Positions 44,537 through 55,622 of a DNA stretch of 64,000 nt are shown here, one piece after another. The stretch comes from Schizophyllum amplum (Eukaryota; Basidiomycota; Agaricomycetes; Agaricales; Schizophyllaceae): positions 2,418,001 to 2,482,000 of the forward strand of contig VDMD01000001.1 in NCBI GenBank assembly GCA_007026445.1. The letters run 5' to 3'. Within the stretch, counting starts at the first letter, position 1. The number at the start of each line of letters is the position of its first letter. Under the pieces are notes generated by a model. It had not been told where the DNA came from. It ran no database searches and saw only the letters and a list, made by a program, of their open reading frames with translations. The translations under genes and the position numbers were made by a program.

Positions 44537-45405
44537 AGCTAATAGAAGGAGTATCACAGAGCGTTTTCCCCCGTATACAGGGTTGATGCTCACCGTAACA
44601 CCTGCATTACGATGGCAGTAGCGCGTTCAAGTTGCGCGCAGCCATCGACATCCTCGCGCTAGCATGATCAACTTGCCGGCTATCTAGAAAGAGGTGGAAG
44701 TGAATAGAGCGACTTGAAGCGAACTTCTGCCATGCGTTTCCATCATGCTACACCACCAACGTGTACTAAAAGCGGAAGCGAGACGCGTCGCTCATTTATT
44801 TTGGTTCCGCCAGACCGGCCCCGAGAACGTGACTGCGGCGTGATCGCGTTTGTGCTTGGTTCTGTTGACGCGAGCCGATCAGAGAGAACAATAGGTCGGC
44901 AGCGAGCGGCACCGATCGTCTTGCGGTCACACCCTCCTTGCCGCAAGGGGGACCGGATAGTTTTCTACGTGTTCTGCTGGTGTGTATACGCGTATTCCGA
45001 ACGTCTATTGGTGCGGAAGGGCAATGTTGGGGACACCAGTACATGCAGTGGCGGAAGGTCTGAGCAGTGGCAGTGGCGTCGCTGTGGCCTGGTGCATTGT
45101 CTCTTGGAGCTGGTTCCAGTGCCACATGAGTTTAAAATGGCTCACCCGTATGCAATAATGAGGAATGGAAGGGGAGGTCCTAGCATGATAGAGAGGCCAC
45201 ACAGTCAACAAGCACTCAAAAGCAATGCCGGCATGTGGCCCGACGTGACGTGACCATCAGAGCCCCCTCGTGTAGACCTCAGATTCGATCATAGGTCTGC
45301 TCTCACCACCATCGTGTTCGCCGAGTTCCCAAGCGACGTTCGACGCCGCGCCCTCCTCGTCGTTGTGCCCGTCGCTGAGCACTCGTGCCAGCTCTCTCCC
45401 CCACG
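44537..45405. other. Intergenic, upstream of HMG-box gene
   Basis: A 179-codon plus-strand open frame (44714-45253) has no domain and overlaps minus-strand frames of similar quality; I do not accept it. The last 150 bases are the leader of the HMG gene. Confidence 0.5.
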
Positions 45406-47406
45406 ATGCCCGCAGACAAAACCCGGAAAACCCGCCAATCCGCCAACGACATCAAGGTCCCGCGCCCGCCGAATGCTTGGATCCTCTTTCGCTCGCACAT
45501 TTCGAAGGAGCTCAGGGAAGCCCATAACAATGGGACTATTCCTCCTCAGCAGTCCGAGGTCTCCACCACGATCTCGCAGATGTGGAAGAACCTGAACGTG
45601 GAGCAGCGCCGGCATTGGGAGCGCAAGGCGGAGGAGGAGGCCCACAAGCACAAGAGGCTTCACCCGAACTACAAGTACCAGCCGCAGAAGAAGGAGGACA
45701 AGGAGCGCGAGCGCGAGTTGAAGAAGTTTGAACGCGCGCAGGCTAGGCGCGAGCAGGACGCGGCCAAGCAACGGGCCGCCAAGGGCAAGGGTCGACGCAC
45801 CTTAGCGGGTCCACGCTGCGTGCCCTCCAATGCACCGCCCGTACAGGCTCTGCCCTTCCCCGTCCAGTACAGGGTTCCGGGCTATACGCCGGATGCCACT
45901 GACGCCGACTTCGCGAGCTTCAGCCCGCACGGCCCGTCGCCGCCTGCGTCCGCCGCGTCTTCCCCCGAACCCGATCGCGACTGGCCCGACGCGTCATTCC
46001 ACTCGGTCTCACCGCCAAGCTCTGGCCCCGCCTTCACTCCTCTCTCTACGCCATACCACACTCCGCGAGTCGAGTCCGATACCTCGTCGTCATCATCCAT
46101 CAGCCCGATCACATACCAACCTCCGCATGGCCATCCGCTCCCTCCGGTAGCGCCTGCCCCTGCCCCTGCACCTGTCTACCTGCCGCCGCAGTCTATCCAG
46201 CCCATTGCAGCTCACCCTCAACGTGCTCCTACGGCACCCCCTCACACACCCATCTCGGCAAACCCTTCCTTCGAACAGCAGATGCCAGGCGCAACTTCCC
46301 AACAAGGACAGCAGGAGTATGAATATCAGCAGCTGCAACGGCTTCAGCAGGGCATTCAACAGCAGCAACAAGAACATCAACCTACCCCTGCTGTACAACC
46401 ATCTCCCCCGCCAGGCTGGCAGTCGCAGCAACAATTCGACCTCCCTCCTCTGCAGATGTCTACATCGCAGCCTCAATGGCAGCAGCATCAGACCATGCAG
46501 GACGGCTGGCAGCCACACGCCGGTGCGGAGTCGGACTGGCAGACGGGTATGCTTGCGGGACCTGCTGCAAACGGAGCGACTGATTCGCAAGGTGATGCTC
46601 AACCAAGCCAGTCTTCGGAGGAGCCTACTCAGGTACGTGGACCGTCTTGCGGTCAGTTTCTGACACTCAAGATGTTCTCCCAGGACTTCCTGACGTTCGA
46701 TATTCCGAACATCCACGGCGAATGGCCTGCTGGAGAGGATCCAAGCGCACAAGAGTTTGCTCAGCGACTTACACAACGCGATGGGGAGCATGGCACGTCA
46801 AGCGGGCTCCGTGTCGAGGGCACCGACCACCCGGATATGTACTTCGTCAACCCCGAGAACTGGAATCTGGATGTCGATAATTTCGACGGCAACGCCATCA
46901 TTCCTCTTCTCAACCCGGCGATGCTTGCGTCCGGCATCGACTTCTCGTTCGGCTTCCCGGATTCTCTACCCGGCACTATTCCCGAGACGACGCCCTCTAC
47001 GAGCTTCCCGACCACTCCCAACCAGTTCCCCGAGTATGAGTACCAACCCGAGGCGGGACCATCATCGCGCCCGATGTCCACACTGCATAACGAGCAGCAC
47101 GCGACGTACGGCCACCAGCAGCCCAGCAGCTCGGGATCGGACTTCATGTACTCCGACTACCGTCCAGGGGACGAGTTCATCAACTACGATGCTGGCGAAG
47201 GCCAGTCTTCACGCCCCATCCCCGCGCACACCCTCTCAGCGCCTGTTGTACCTCAAGTGTCCGCGGCGTCGCCAGCCCCTGCGTATACCCCGCCGACTGG
47301 TGCCCACCAGGCGGGTGCCCGGCGTGTTGGGGGCGCTTGGCGGCGTCCTTATCCTGCTGTAGAGCAGGAGGCGGCTACGCCGTCCTGCGGCGTGCCCGCC
47401 AACTAG
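45406..47406 (+). CDS. MATA-HMG-type HMG-box transcription factor
   Basis: ATG at 45406 (MPADKTRKTRQSANDIKVPR). The HMG box spans about residues 19-95: VPRPPNAWILFRSHISKEL, then STTISQMWKNLNVEQRRHWE, RKAEEEAHKHKRLHPNYKY. Its form is that of fungal MATA-HMG factors (mating-type and pheromone-response regulators). A basic helix KKEDKERERELKKFERAQAR follows. The remaining about 500 residues are Pro/Ser-rich with Gln runs (QQGIQQQQQEHQ) and look like an activation domain. A probable 51-nt intron at 46633-46683 (GTACGT..TTCTCCCAG) is a multiple of three and has no stop, so retained and spliced forms would both code. Stop at 47404-47406. Which regulon it controls cannot be read here; no mating-type neighbours are seen. 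Confidence 0.87.
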   Translation: MPADKTRKTRQSANDIKVPRPPNAWILFRSHISKELREAHNNGTIPPQQSEVSTTISQMWKNLNVEQRRHWERKAEEEAHKHKRLHPNYKYQPQKKEDKERERELKKFERAQARREQDAAKQRAAKGKGRRTLAGPRCVPSNAPPVQALPFPVQYRVPGYTPDATDADFASFSPHGPSPPASAASSPEPDRDWPDASFHSVSPPSSGPAFTPLSTPYHTPRVESDTSSSSSISPITYQPPHGHPLPPVAPAPAPAPVYLPPQSIQPIAAHPQRAPTAPPHTPISANPSFEQQMPGATSQQGQQEYEYQQLQRLQQGIQQQQQEHQPTPAVQPSPPPGWQSQQQFDLPPLQMSTSQPQWQQHQTMQDGWQPHAGAESDWQTGMLAGPAANGATDSQGDAQPSQSSEEPTQVRGPSCGQFLTLKMFSQDFLTFDIPNIHGEWPAGEDPSAQEFAQRLTQRDGEHGTSSGLRVEGTDHPDMYFVNPENWNLDVDNFDGNAIIPLLNPAMLASGIDFSFGFPDSLPGTIPETTPSTSFPTTPNQFPEYEYQPEAGPSSRPMSTLHNEQHATYGHQQPSSSGSDFMYSDYRPGDEFINYDAGEGQSSRPIPAHTLSAPVVPQVSAASPAPAYTPPTGAHQAGARRVGGAWRRPYPAVEQEAATPSCGVPAN

Positions 47407-48783
47407 AAGCGGTGCAAATGAGCCCGGTACGCGCTCGTGTGTGTTATCAAAGGTGAGGCTGTGTCTGCCAGTCGCATTCATACTGCGGCTAACATGTGAC
47501 CGCGCAGGAAACTGTTCACGACGCATTGAAACGACAAACCCCGGATCGCTCTTCGCATGGACAATGTGCCGCTTTCGCTTTCGCCGCCGTCCTAAATTGT
47601 TGTTCTCATGCACGCCCCGCGTATTTATCACTGTTGCTGTTCGCCGTTGCTCTCCCTTCCATAACCAAACACCACGCCGCCTAATACCTTCTCCACTCAG
47701 CCACCAACTCACGACATACTCACGACATCTCTCTCCACTTCATCTGAACTCTTTTGGTGTCCCCTGGTTTCTGGTTGCTCTTATCTCCAACTGCTTCCCG
47801 TCGAAAGCCTCTGGGAGGCGACGCTCTTTTTTCTCCTACTCATATCCGCTATCCACCGCGCTGCTCGTGTACCCCCGTCCTACGGCTCATCTCGCCGCAT
47901 ATGCTCTCCATCTATAGGCGCACACCTGTCGCAGGTCGTTGTCGTTATATCTATCTAATCCCTTCTTCGTACATATCTTTGGTCTTTTTATACGCTCTGT
48001 TCTGCAGTACTTACCGCCCTGTACAATCGCATAGCCCAAATGGCTCGAAATCTCGTCCCCTAGCACCCTGTACTGGAACATGCACATAAGGCTTTGATTT
48101 GTTTGTCAGCTTCCAAACCACACGACGGACTGGGAAAGCATCAGCACATGGCGGGGCGATGCCTCGCTCGACTCTGCTGCATCTGAGATGGATCTGGGGC
48201 CTGCGATTCGGCCGCGAGGACAATAGAGGATGACTTCGATAGCGGTGCCTTTGCTATGACTCGCTTGCCACGCGTGTCCGGATTGTGCCAAAAATCCATT
48301 GTCCTCCTCACGTGATTGGCAGAAGACTTATTGTCCACTTGATCTAGGCGAGCGTGACACCATTGTTCACGGCGCGTGTAGGGGGCTGCTGGCATCTTCT
48401 CTCCGTCCAGTCGATCCGATACAGATCACCCCCGCTGTGACGGAACAGAAAGCTAATGAGCTTTATATGTTCGTGCAACGTTGGCATCTTCCAATTACGC
48501 AGTGGAGCGGTAAAAAGCTCTGAAGGTCTGGCGGACTCGGAGATATTTGACAATGGTACGAAGGCGTCTCCGTGTCTACAGATATCCGTCCTTACCCGAG
48601 GCACCGCGCTAAGTCAACAGCTTGCAACGGAAGTCACAATCTACAGTTATGAAGCTCGAATTATATTCCCTTGTTGTTACTGCCCCCGTAAATTACTGTT
48701 AAATACCTTGCCACGTAATCAATGCCCTTTTTCGATACAGAGATATATAACTTATAGAACAGTCCCTTCCGCGACAGAACTGA
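47407..48783. other. Convergent 3' flanks, pyrimidine-rich
   Basis: From about 47480 to 47960 the plus strand is C/T-rich, like a long 3' UTR of the HMG gene. The rest is the 3' flank of the GH128-like gene. No supported gene. Confidence 0.5.
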
Positions 48784-49952
48784 TCAGTACATGAGGTTGC
48801 CGACCGCCGACGGGCCGCCAGCGTCAGTGAAGAGGCAGGAACCGGTGCCGACGACGTTGTTAGCCGCACCCGCGTCATTCGCACGGAGCAGGGAGGGTGA
48901 CGTGGCGACGAAGGGGAAATAGAGCTCAACATAGGCTTGGCTGTCCAACCACGCAAAGGCTTGCTTGAAAAAGTTGACCCTGAAGATGTGTCAACCTCAG
49001 AGTGCAGATCTGTTACAAGCAATGCTTACTGCGCAGACTGGCCGCCCGACGGATTGGCAAGAGCGAACTCGGAGATGACGATCTTGTAATTCTGAAGGAC
49101 GGTTGTGTTAGAAATAGTACCTGAGACTGCACCAAAGGGAAGGCATACCGGGAAGCGCGAGTGCGCGTTCTGGATGTGGCTCTGGAAGGAGCCAAAGTCG
49201 GGGCCGTACCAGTGCTAATAAAGACTCAGTGTACACTCTAGTGAGTTTGTTGCATGCACTCACAAGGTTGATGTAGTCGCCGTAACAGCCGCCGCCGCAG
49301 GAGTTGATGAAATTTTGGAGCCAGTCAAGACCTTGGCCGCTGTTCGTGCTGGAGGTAACAGCCGGGAAAGCCTTCCTGATGGCCTGAAGAGAATTCAGCT
49401 AGAGCGCGCACCAATCGTCCGAATCACTCACCAAGGGGTTGATATGCTGCTTGTACCAGTTCGCGGCGTCACCCGCGCTGATGCCGTTGAGGTCGGGCTC
49501 GTTTAAGGAAAAGACGGCTAGTGGCAGCAGTTAGCATTCACCGATGCTTCGAAGTCGTATGGGCACGTACTAGACCAGCCCTGGGCAGCCTGGCGAGCAG
49601 CAAGCTCGCCGACGGGGCTAGATGAGCAGTCCCAGCAACCCTGCATGCCAATGAAGCCGAGGCCCCCGGCACCGTTCGTCGAAGGGGGGGCATAAGTCTC
49701 CCAGTCGTAGCTGTGCGCAAACATCAGTCACTGCCATTCCATATCGTGAGCTCGGATGAGTGCTTACATGGCGACGACCTGGCCCTGACCGTTGTTGAGC
49801 ACGCCCGGGTCGAGCCCGCCGTTGTCTGCAAGGGTATAAGCATCGATCAACCTCGCAGCAGGTTTGTACATACACCACGGCCAGGCCAGACCACGCTTGC
49901 CGGCGGACACGGCAGTAGCGCAAAGGGCAGCGAGAGCGAGAGCACGGAACAT
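48784..49952 (-). CDS. Secreted GH128-like glycoside hydrolase
   Basis: The N-terminus MFRALALAALCATAVSA is a clear signal peptide, followed by GKRGLAWPWCMYKPA. The barrel motifs of the Asl1/GH128 family follow in order: LDPGVLNNGQGQVVA, YDWETYAPPSTNGAGGLGFI, GMQGCWDCSS, FSLNEPDLNGISAGDAANWY (likely acid/base Glu), AIRKAFPAVTSS, CYGDYINLHWYGPDFGSFQS, YKIVISEFALANPSGGQ (likely nucleophile Glu), YVELYFPFVATSPSLLRAND and a C-terminal SAVGNLMY. Characterised relatives are beta-1,3-glucanases acting on fungal wall glucan, so a wall-remodelling role is likely. About eight exons with canonical introns. A TATAAA box lies about 60 nt upstream. The length and all core motifs are complete. Confidence 0.9.
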
Positions 49953-51335
49953 GTTTGAAGGCTGAGTTGAAGGCGTCGAGAGACGATGCCTTCCAACGTC
50001 CCCAGAGCGACCTTTATAGTAGACGTTCTCCCCACACAGGCACCGCTACAGGGCTTAGTCCGTGGTGTCCTCAATCCCGACCATGGCGCACATGCGCTGG
50101 TAAGGTGCCCGCTTGTGGGTGCCCGCAAACCGAGGCGGCGAGGAACACACGATAAATTGACCTTTCTCGTCCAACAGTTCCGCGCTGTGAACCGCGTGCA
50201 AATACACTCTGTTCTCAAGCCAGCCTTCGCCGGCGCGGTGGTACATGACAAAAACCAGTTGCCCAGCCTGGCCTCCTCGTCGGTCGGTACGGACTGCAGC
50301 CCCCTTCAGATCGTGAAGTTCGATGACAGCTTCGGATCATGGAGCCTTGACGCACCAAAGCCTTCAAGGATCCATGATGAGTGAAGGTCACGAAGCGGTG
50401 ATACCAAGGCAGCACCCAAGCAGCACCAGCACAAGTGTGATCTTGAAACTATAACGGGACTCTAGCTCGAAAGTCGTAGGATATGCCGGGTGCCAGACTC
50501 CAGTTGACGTACGGCGAACAGCCTTCCAGCGTCCGCACCCCGCCACCAGAATACAGAAGGCGGGGCCGTTTCAAGAGCTAGACGTAGATCAGCTTCTGTT
50601 CCTGCGGCCACATCGACGTTGAACTTGTGTGATGTACAAATTTCGACGTAGGATGCAGCATCGACTTTGTGATCTCGGCGTATATTCCGCTGACCGCAGC
50701 TATGTCCACAGCTGGTTCAAAGATCAGTGCTGCGAAAGCGAGATGGTGGTCCAGAGAGCGACAATGTTTGGTTGTGTTTGATTCGCAAGTCGGCAATGTT
50801 CGACTCAGGTTCGACTTTGCCGCTTGCGTGCCACGTCGATGGGTTGTTAGGATGTACAGACGTCTGGAGTTCTGCTTGGCCGGGGCTGAGCGCTGAGCGC
50901 TGCCTATGGCCTGCTGTACTTGGAAGATCTTAGCGCCCGTCGTGGCCTCCAACATCGAGCCGGCGATCTATGCCATTGTTCCTGCGGGCGTCTCGCCACA
51001 TCTAATCGCCTCGACCCGTCGAACGCGGATGTCTCAGAGCGTGTTTCCCCGTGCTGTACGACTCGCCGTGTCGGAAGTTCAGGCTCGTCTTGGCAGCCGA
51101 CTATGCACAGAGCTCGACTCGGTCTCGTGGTACTGCCAGCAGGCAAGCAGTTGCTACTACTTAGCTCCTACCATCCAGTCGTTCTCGGACTCCATGCTGA
51201 CACCATGTATGGTTCTCTAAATGTACAAATGTAAGTCGTAACTTGTAACGCAAACTCAAACCAAGCAAGCATCGATGTACGCAGCGATCTAAGGTGCCCA
51301 GCATGTACACCCACCACCTCACCCCCACATACGCA
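49953..51335. other. Gene-poor stretch between GH128-like gene and NAD kinase
   Basis: Apart from the GH128 promoter, only short open frames are present, with no domain. No gene is supported. Confidence 0.5.
50013..50018 (-). promoter_or_regulatory. TATA box of GH128-like gene
   Basis: On the minus strand TATAAA lies about 60 nt upstream of the ATG at 49952. Confidence 0.5.
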
Positions 51336-54027
51336 CTACGCACAGTCGCTATCGCTGGACACGCTGCTATCGCTCTCGTCGTGGCCCCACACTGCAAACG
51401 CGCGCCGTCCCGTCGACACCTCCCGCGACCGGGACCGGGACCGCGTCCGGCCACGCATCCGCCCATGCAACGGACTCGCCATTGTCGGCGTCCGCAGATC
51501 CTCTAGATCGCGCTCGCGCGGTATCCGGTTCTTCCCGCTCAGCGTCCGCGGCATGTGTATGTCGTCGCGGATGCCGTCGCGCTCCTCCGTGTCCCCAGGG
51601 CCATAGTCCCGCGGGGGCAAGGGCACCGGGTGCGGGGGCGATATGCCGCCTCCGTACCGCGAGGGGGTCTGGACACCGGACTGGTGCTGCCGTTTCGTAG
51701 TGTCGACGAGGTTCTCGCGCGCCTTCTCCTTCCCAAGAGCGATGTGCGCATTGGACATCGCGTTCGTGAGCGGGATCATCGTGGGCGCGCCCTTGGCGGC
51801 CTGTGCCTCAGGCGAAGAGTCGTCGATGTCGAACTTGTCGTCCTCTTCGTCCGACACGTCTTCCTCTGCCTTGACGGTCTCGCTGGACGAAGCAGCTGCG
51901 TTGCCTTGCATAGTCCGGCGCCGCATCCTGTGATGCGAATTCGGCTCCTCTTCAACTACCACAAACGACTTTTGCCTCTCGCGCTCGTTCCATTTGAGGG
52001 TGCGGGAAATGGCTTGGAACCAGTCGGTGAACTGCTTGTCGGCGCAAACGGTAGGGAATGGGTATTTGGAAGCCGTGACTTTGATGTGGTCGCCCTCTGA
52101 AAGATGAGTTAGTCTGACAGCATTGACTGGAGGATATGCACTCACGCTCAAGCTCGATGCGACCACGCCCGTCAAAGGAGGCCCATGCTGTGCTGCGCGA
52201 ATTGAAGGGCACACAGATACGCAGTTCCATACTGTCTGGGAGCAGCATAGGTCGAAAGGATAGTGTATGAGGGCATATGGGGGTAAGGAGGAGCGCAGGT
52301 ATCTCGGGGTGGACGAGTGAGCCGCCTGCAGATAATGAATAGGCGGTAGAGCCCGTCGGCGTCGCAACGCAAAGTCCGTCCGCTTGGACAGTCGTCATGT
52401 GGTGTTCATCGCCTACGCGCGCGTCAGACGGGCGCACAGAAGAGCGTAGGGACATAACGCACCGAACAACTCCAGTTGACTCACGTACGGGCTGGGGCCA
52501 CGGTCGACCACGAGATCGTTCAATATCTCGAACGTCTCCACTGGCCGCGTCGTGAAGCACTTAATCTCCTTGTCCTTAGCATGCTTGCTCTCCGTGGAGC
52601 CGGCCTGCCAGCCACCCTCGAGCGCTTCCCAGCCGCCCTTCTCGACCTTCATCATGATCTCGCCTGTCTCCCCTTTCTTGATCGCCTTCTTGTTCGTGTC
52701 GGTGTCGCGATTCTGCGCACGGTAGACGGTGCATGTGAAGCGCATGCGCAGGTTGACGCGGATGCCTGACTCGATGGCACTATCCATGATTGCCTGGTGA
52801 TCCGCGAAGTCGAAGTTGGTGAGGAAACCAAGGGAGCCTAGCGCGAAGGAGAGCACGGGCGGTACGATGCGTTGAAAGAGCCAGGAGGTGAAGAGAACGG
52901 TACCATCGCCTCCGAGCTGGGAGAGATGAGCAGGGTAACATGGAAAGATGCTAGTAGCACATACAGTGATGACAAAGTCGAAGAGATGCGGGCTGTTGCT
53001 GCACATATCGCTCGTCCAGTAGCGCAGTTGCCCGTCCTCCGCCGGCGGCTGTTCGCTATTGGTGGAAGACAACGACGTCATGGATGAGCGCGCGGATGAG
53101 AGTGAGCTGCTGCTCGATGCTCGTCGCTTCGGGTACGGAGCAAAGAGCTCGGGATGCTCGCGCTGGATGCCAGCAGCATCGAAGCGGCGGGACGTGCGTA
53201 GCTGGCCGTCAACATAGCTGGGAGCTATGCGTCAGCATGCGGCGGGGGGCACGATCGAGGTGACGACTTGCACGACGAGGCCACGGGGACAACCAGCGCG
53301 GGGCTTGAGCATGAGATAGAGCGCGAGGTCGCGCGTGAGCTTGATGAGGCGATTGTCGCGCGCCTTGGTGATGATGAGCACATTCTGTATGTTAGAATGG
53401 ATTCGTGCGCGCCCTGCGATGTGCTATGTCAGCCAAGTAGTATGTCTGAACGAGGCGCCACGCACCGAGCTGCTTGCTCATCTCCCGTACACCGACAGCC
53501 GTCTCCGCGAGCTGTTTGGTGAGACTGCTTGCATATTCGCCGTCGCTGTCTGAGCCCGGGGACTGCGGTGAGTCTGGAGAGAGACGCGGCGCGACGCCAT
53601 TGCCGCGATCGATGAGGCTCTTGGCGACGCCCAGGTTCGAGTTGTCCCCGAAGGGCTTGTTCTTGCGAAGAGTGTCTGCCAGAGTGTTGCCCTTGTCCAG
53701 GTGCGAATGGACGAAGCAGGGCGAGTTGAGCGGGGGGTCCACGCGGGGGCTACCAGTGTGGAGTTTTGCGCGGCTGGCCGGCACAACGGTCTGGTCTCGC
53801 ATCTGGGTCTGGGCCACGGATGCGCTTGCGGGCCTCTGCGCTAGAGGAGAGTTGGCGTCGTCGAGGACAATGTCAGACTTGTATCCGTTTGTCCCCTGCT
53901 GCAGATTCAGCGACGATGGCCGGCTGCTGCGGCGCGAGATCGACGGCCGGAGGTCGGTGTCGACGTCAAACGGTGTCGTCGGCGGCGTCGAGAATGTCTC
54001 GTTCTCGGGCGAAAGGAGCGATTGCAT
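51336..54027 (-). CDS. NAD kinase (ATP-NAD kinase)
   Basis: This makes NADP+ from NAD+ and ATP. Start ATG at 54027 ([20 protein letters not shown]). After a disordered Ser-rich N-terminus (about 180 aa), the catalytic core reads [34 protein letters not shown], the diagnostic [91 protein letters not shown] and [10 protein letters not shown]. Core motifs are complete. A long C-terminal extension (from about 52000 down) is charged, with MRRRTMQGN, an acidic [13 protein letters not shown] and an Arg/Ser stretch [17 protein letters not shown]. Such tails occur in fungal Utr1-type kinases but this one is long. Introns are short and canonical. Confidence 0.92.
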
Positions 54028-54819
54028 GCTGGCTTCTGGATATCTTCCAAAAAGCTGCTTGGGTCGTGGACGTTTCTAGAGAGGCGCGGCGGGCGGAGAG
54101 TTTCAAACTCGAGCTCGTCCAGGCGTGCTCGGCGCGGGTTAGGGAGTGGGGGAAGGTACGAGAACGCTGACGCGGGCTTGACGGGGTCTGCGCGGACTTC
54201 AGCCGCAGGGCTTTAGTAAGTATGTAGATGTACAATGGTATCACTGATCAATGAGGATCGTCCAGACGACCGGCAGGCCGCGCATTGGTTGCCGCAACAG
54301 GTGTTCCTCGAGTGTTCCTCGTCCTACGCTCACCTCCATCTCCGCTCAGGGCAGCAGTAGCATTGGCCGTTAATTATATCCCTCACTACGTCTCACGATG
54401 CGATCAGACAGCAAAATTCACGTTCACTGAACAGTAGCCAAGGAGGCCACGATGAGGGCGCGAGTACGGACACTGTATCAGGTTCCCCTCTGCTCCCCCT
54501 TCTTCCCCCTCTTCAGCAATCTGTGACGGGGACGAAAGTAAGGGCACACAGACACAGAACATCCATTCCCGAGCCATTATGTCCATAGCTCATGCGCACG
54601 ACCAGTCGACTTTAGGCTGTGAAATTACCTCAACTTGTCTTCCTAAGCCAGCTGGCCGTACTATCGCTCCCAATCCTCTTTTGCAGCAGGTGCCGCTGAG
54701 CCTTGAAGTTTGAGCATGTGTATCAGGCTTGGAGAATTGGAGCCTAGCGTTGGTGTTGACAGAAGTCGAACATTGCTGCACGTGGCGGCAGATGCCGAGT
54801 ACCGAGAGTCACGGTCTGC
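54028..54819. other. NAD kinase upstream region
   Basis: No gene is seen. It ends at the left arm of the large fold-back. Confidence 0.5.
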
Positions 54820-55340
54820 GTGACACCACAGGCGGACGGGAATATGTCGTTGGACATACTGTTAGTCATTTTTGTAACCATATATACCAAATTACCGCTG
54901 CAAAACTAAGTCAATATCACATGTGAAGAATAATGTTTGTTTTCAGAGAAACATCAGGTTTGACCTCCGGACATATGTCACGTATCCCGGCCGTCAAAGG
55001 CTTTGGGATATCTTATCTTCGCCCACGGGCATACGTCAGCGATAACCACGGATATTTTCAATGTATGACCGGAAGAACAATGGGAATCTGGTCATGCATT
55101 GAAAATATCCGTGGTTATCGCTGACGTATGCCCGCGGACGAAGATAAGATATCCCAAAGCCTTTGACGGCCGGGATGCGTGACATATGTCCGGAGGTCAA
55201 ACCTGATGTTTCTTCGAAGACAAACATTATTCTTCGCATGAGATATTGACTTAGTTTTGCAGCGGTAATTTAGTATATATGGTTACAAAAACGACTAACA
55301 GTATGTCCAACGACATATTCCCGTCCGCCTGTGGTGTGAC
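54820..55340. mobile_element. 521-bp fold-back (long inverted repeat) element
   Basis: The left arm 54820-55070 and right arm 55090-55340 (251 bp each) are reverse complements with no net indel around a 19-nt centre (55071-55089). I count about a dozen mismatches (roughly 95% identity), nearly all transitions. Arms start near GTG(A/T)CACCACAGGCGG. No protein domain is present; the matching 63-67-codon open frames in the two arms are mirror images of the same DNA. The layout fits a non-autonomous fold-back or MITE-like transposon with extended terminal repeats, or a hairpin locus whose transcript would form long dsRNA. I could not confirm a target-site duplication by eye. Confidence 0.75.
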
Positions 55341-55622
55341 ACACCGGTACGCCTCCGATTCTTTTGTGGCATGTACTTAACTGACTCCAGCAGGGCAGGA
55401 AACCCTCATCTATGATCTGCATATATCTGGTACCTCGGATCAAGTTGTGAACAGCGAGAGGAATGGCACAGTGTGCGCATATTGTCCTAGCCTCGAGCCC
55501 GGGCTAAGCACTGCGCCAATTCGCTTGCATTTTCCGGACACACTGCTGTAGAAGGGTAGAGAAGGGTAGTATCTCATGTAAAAGTACAAATGCGTGAAGC
55601 AAGATAGCACATACAATCCAAC

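Noticed and set aside
44714..45253. 179-codon plus-strand open frame
   Set aside because: No domain, matched by equally long frames on the opposite strand.
54933..55239. Two similar small proteins on opposite strands
   Set aside because: They are mirror images of the fold-back arms, so their similarity reflects DNA symmetry, not coding selection.
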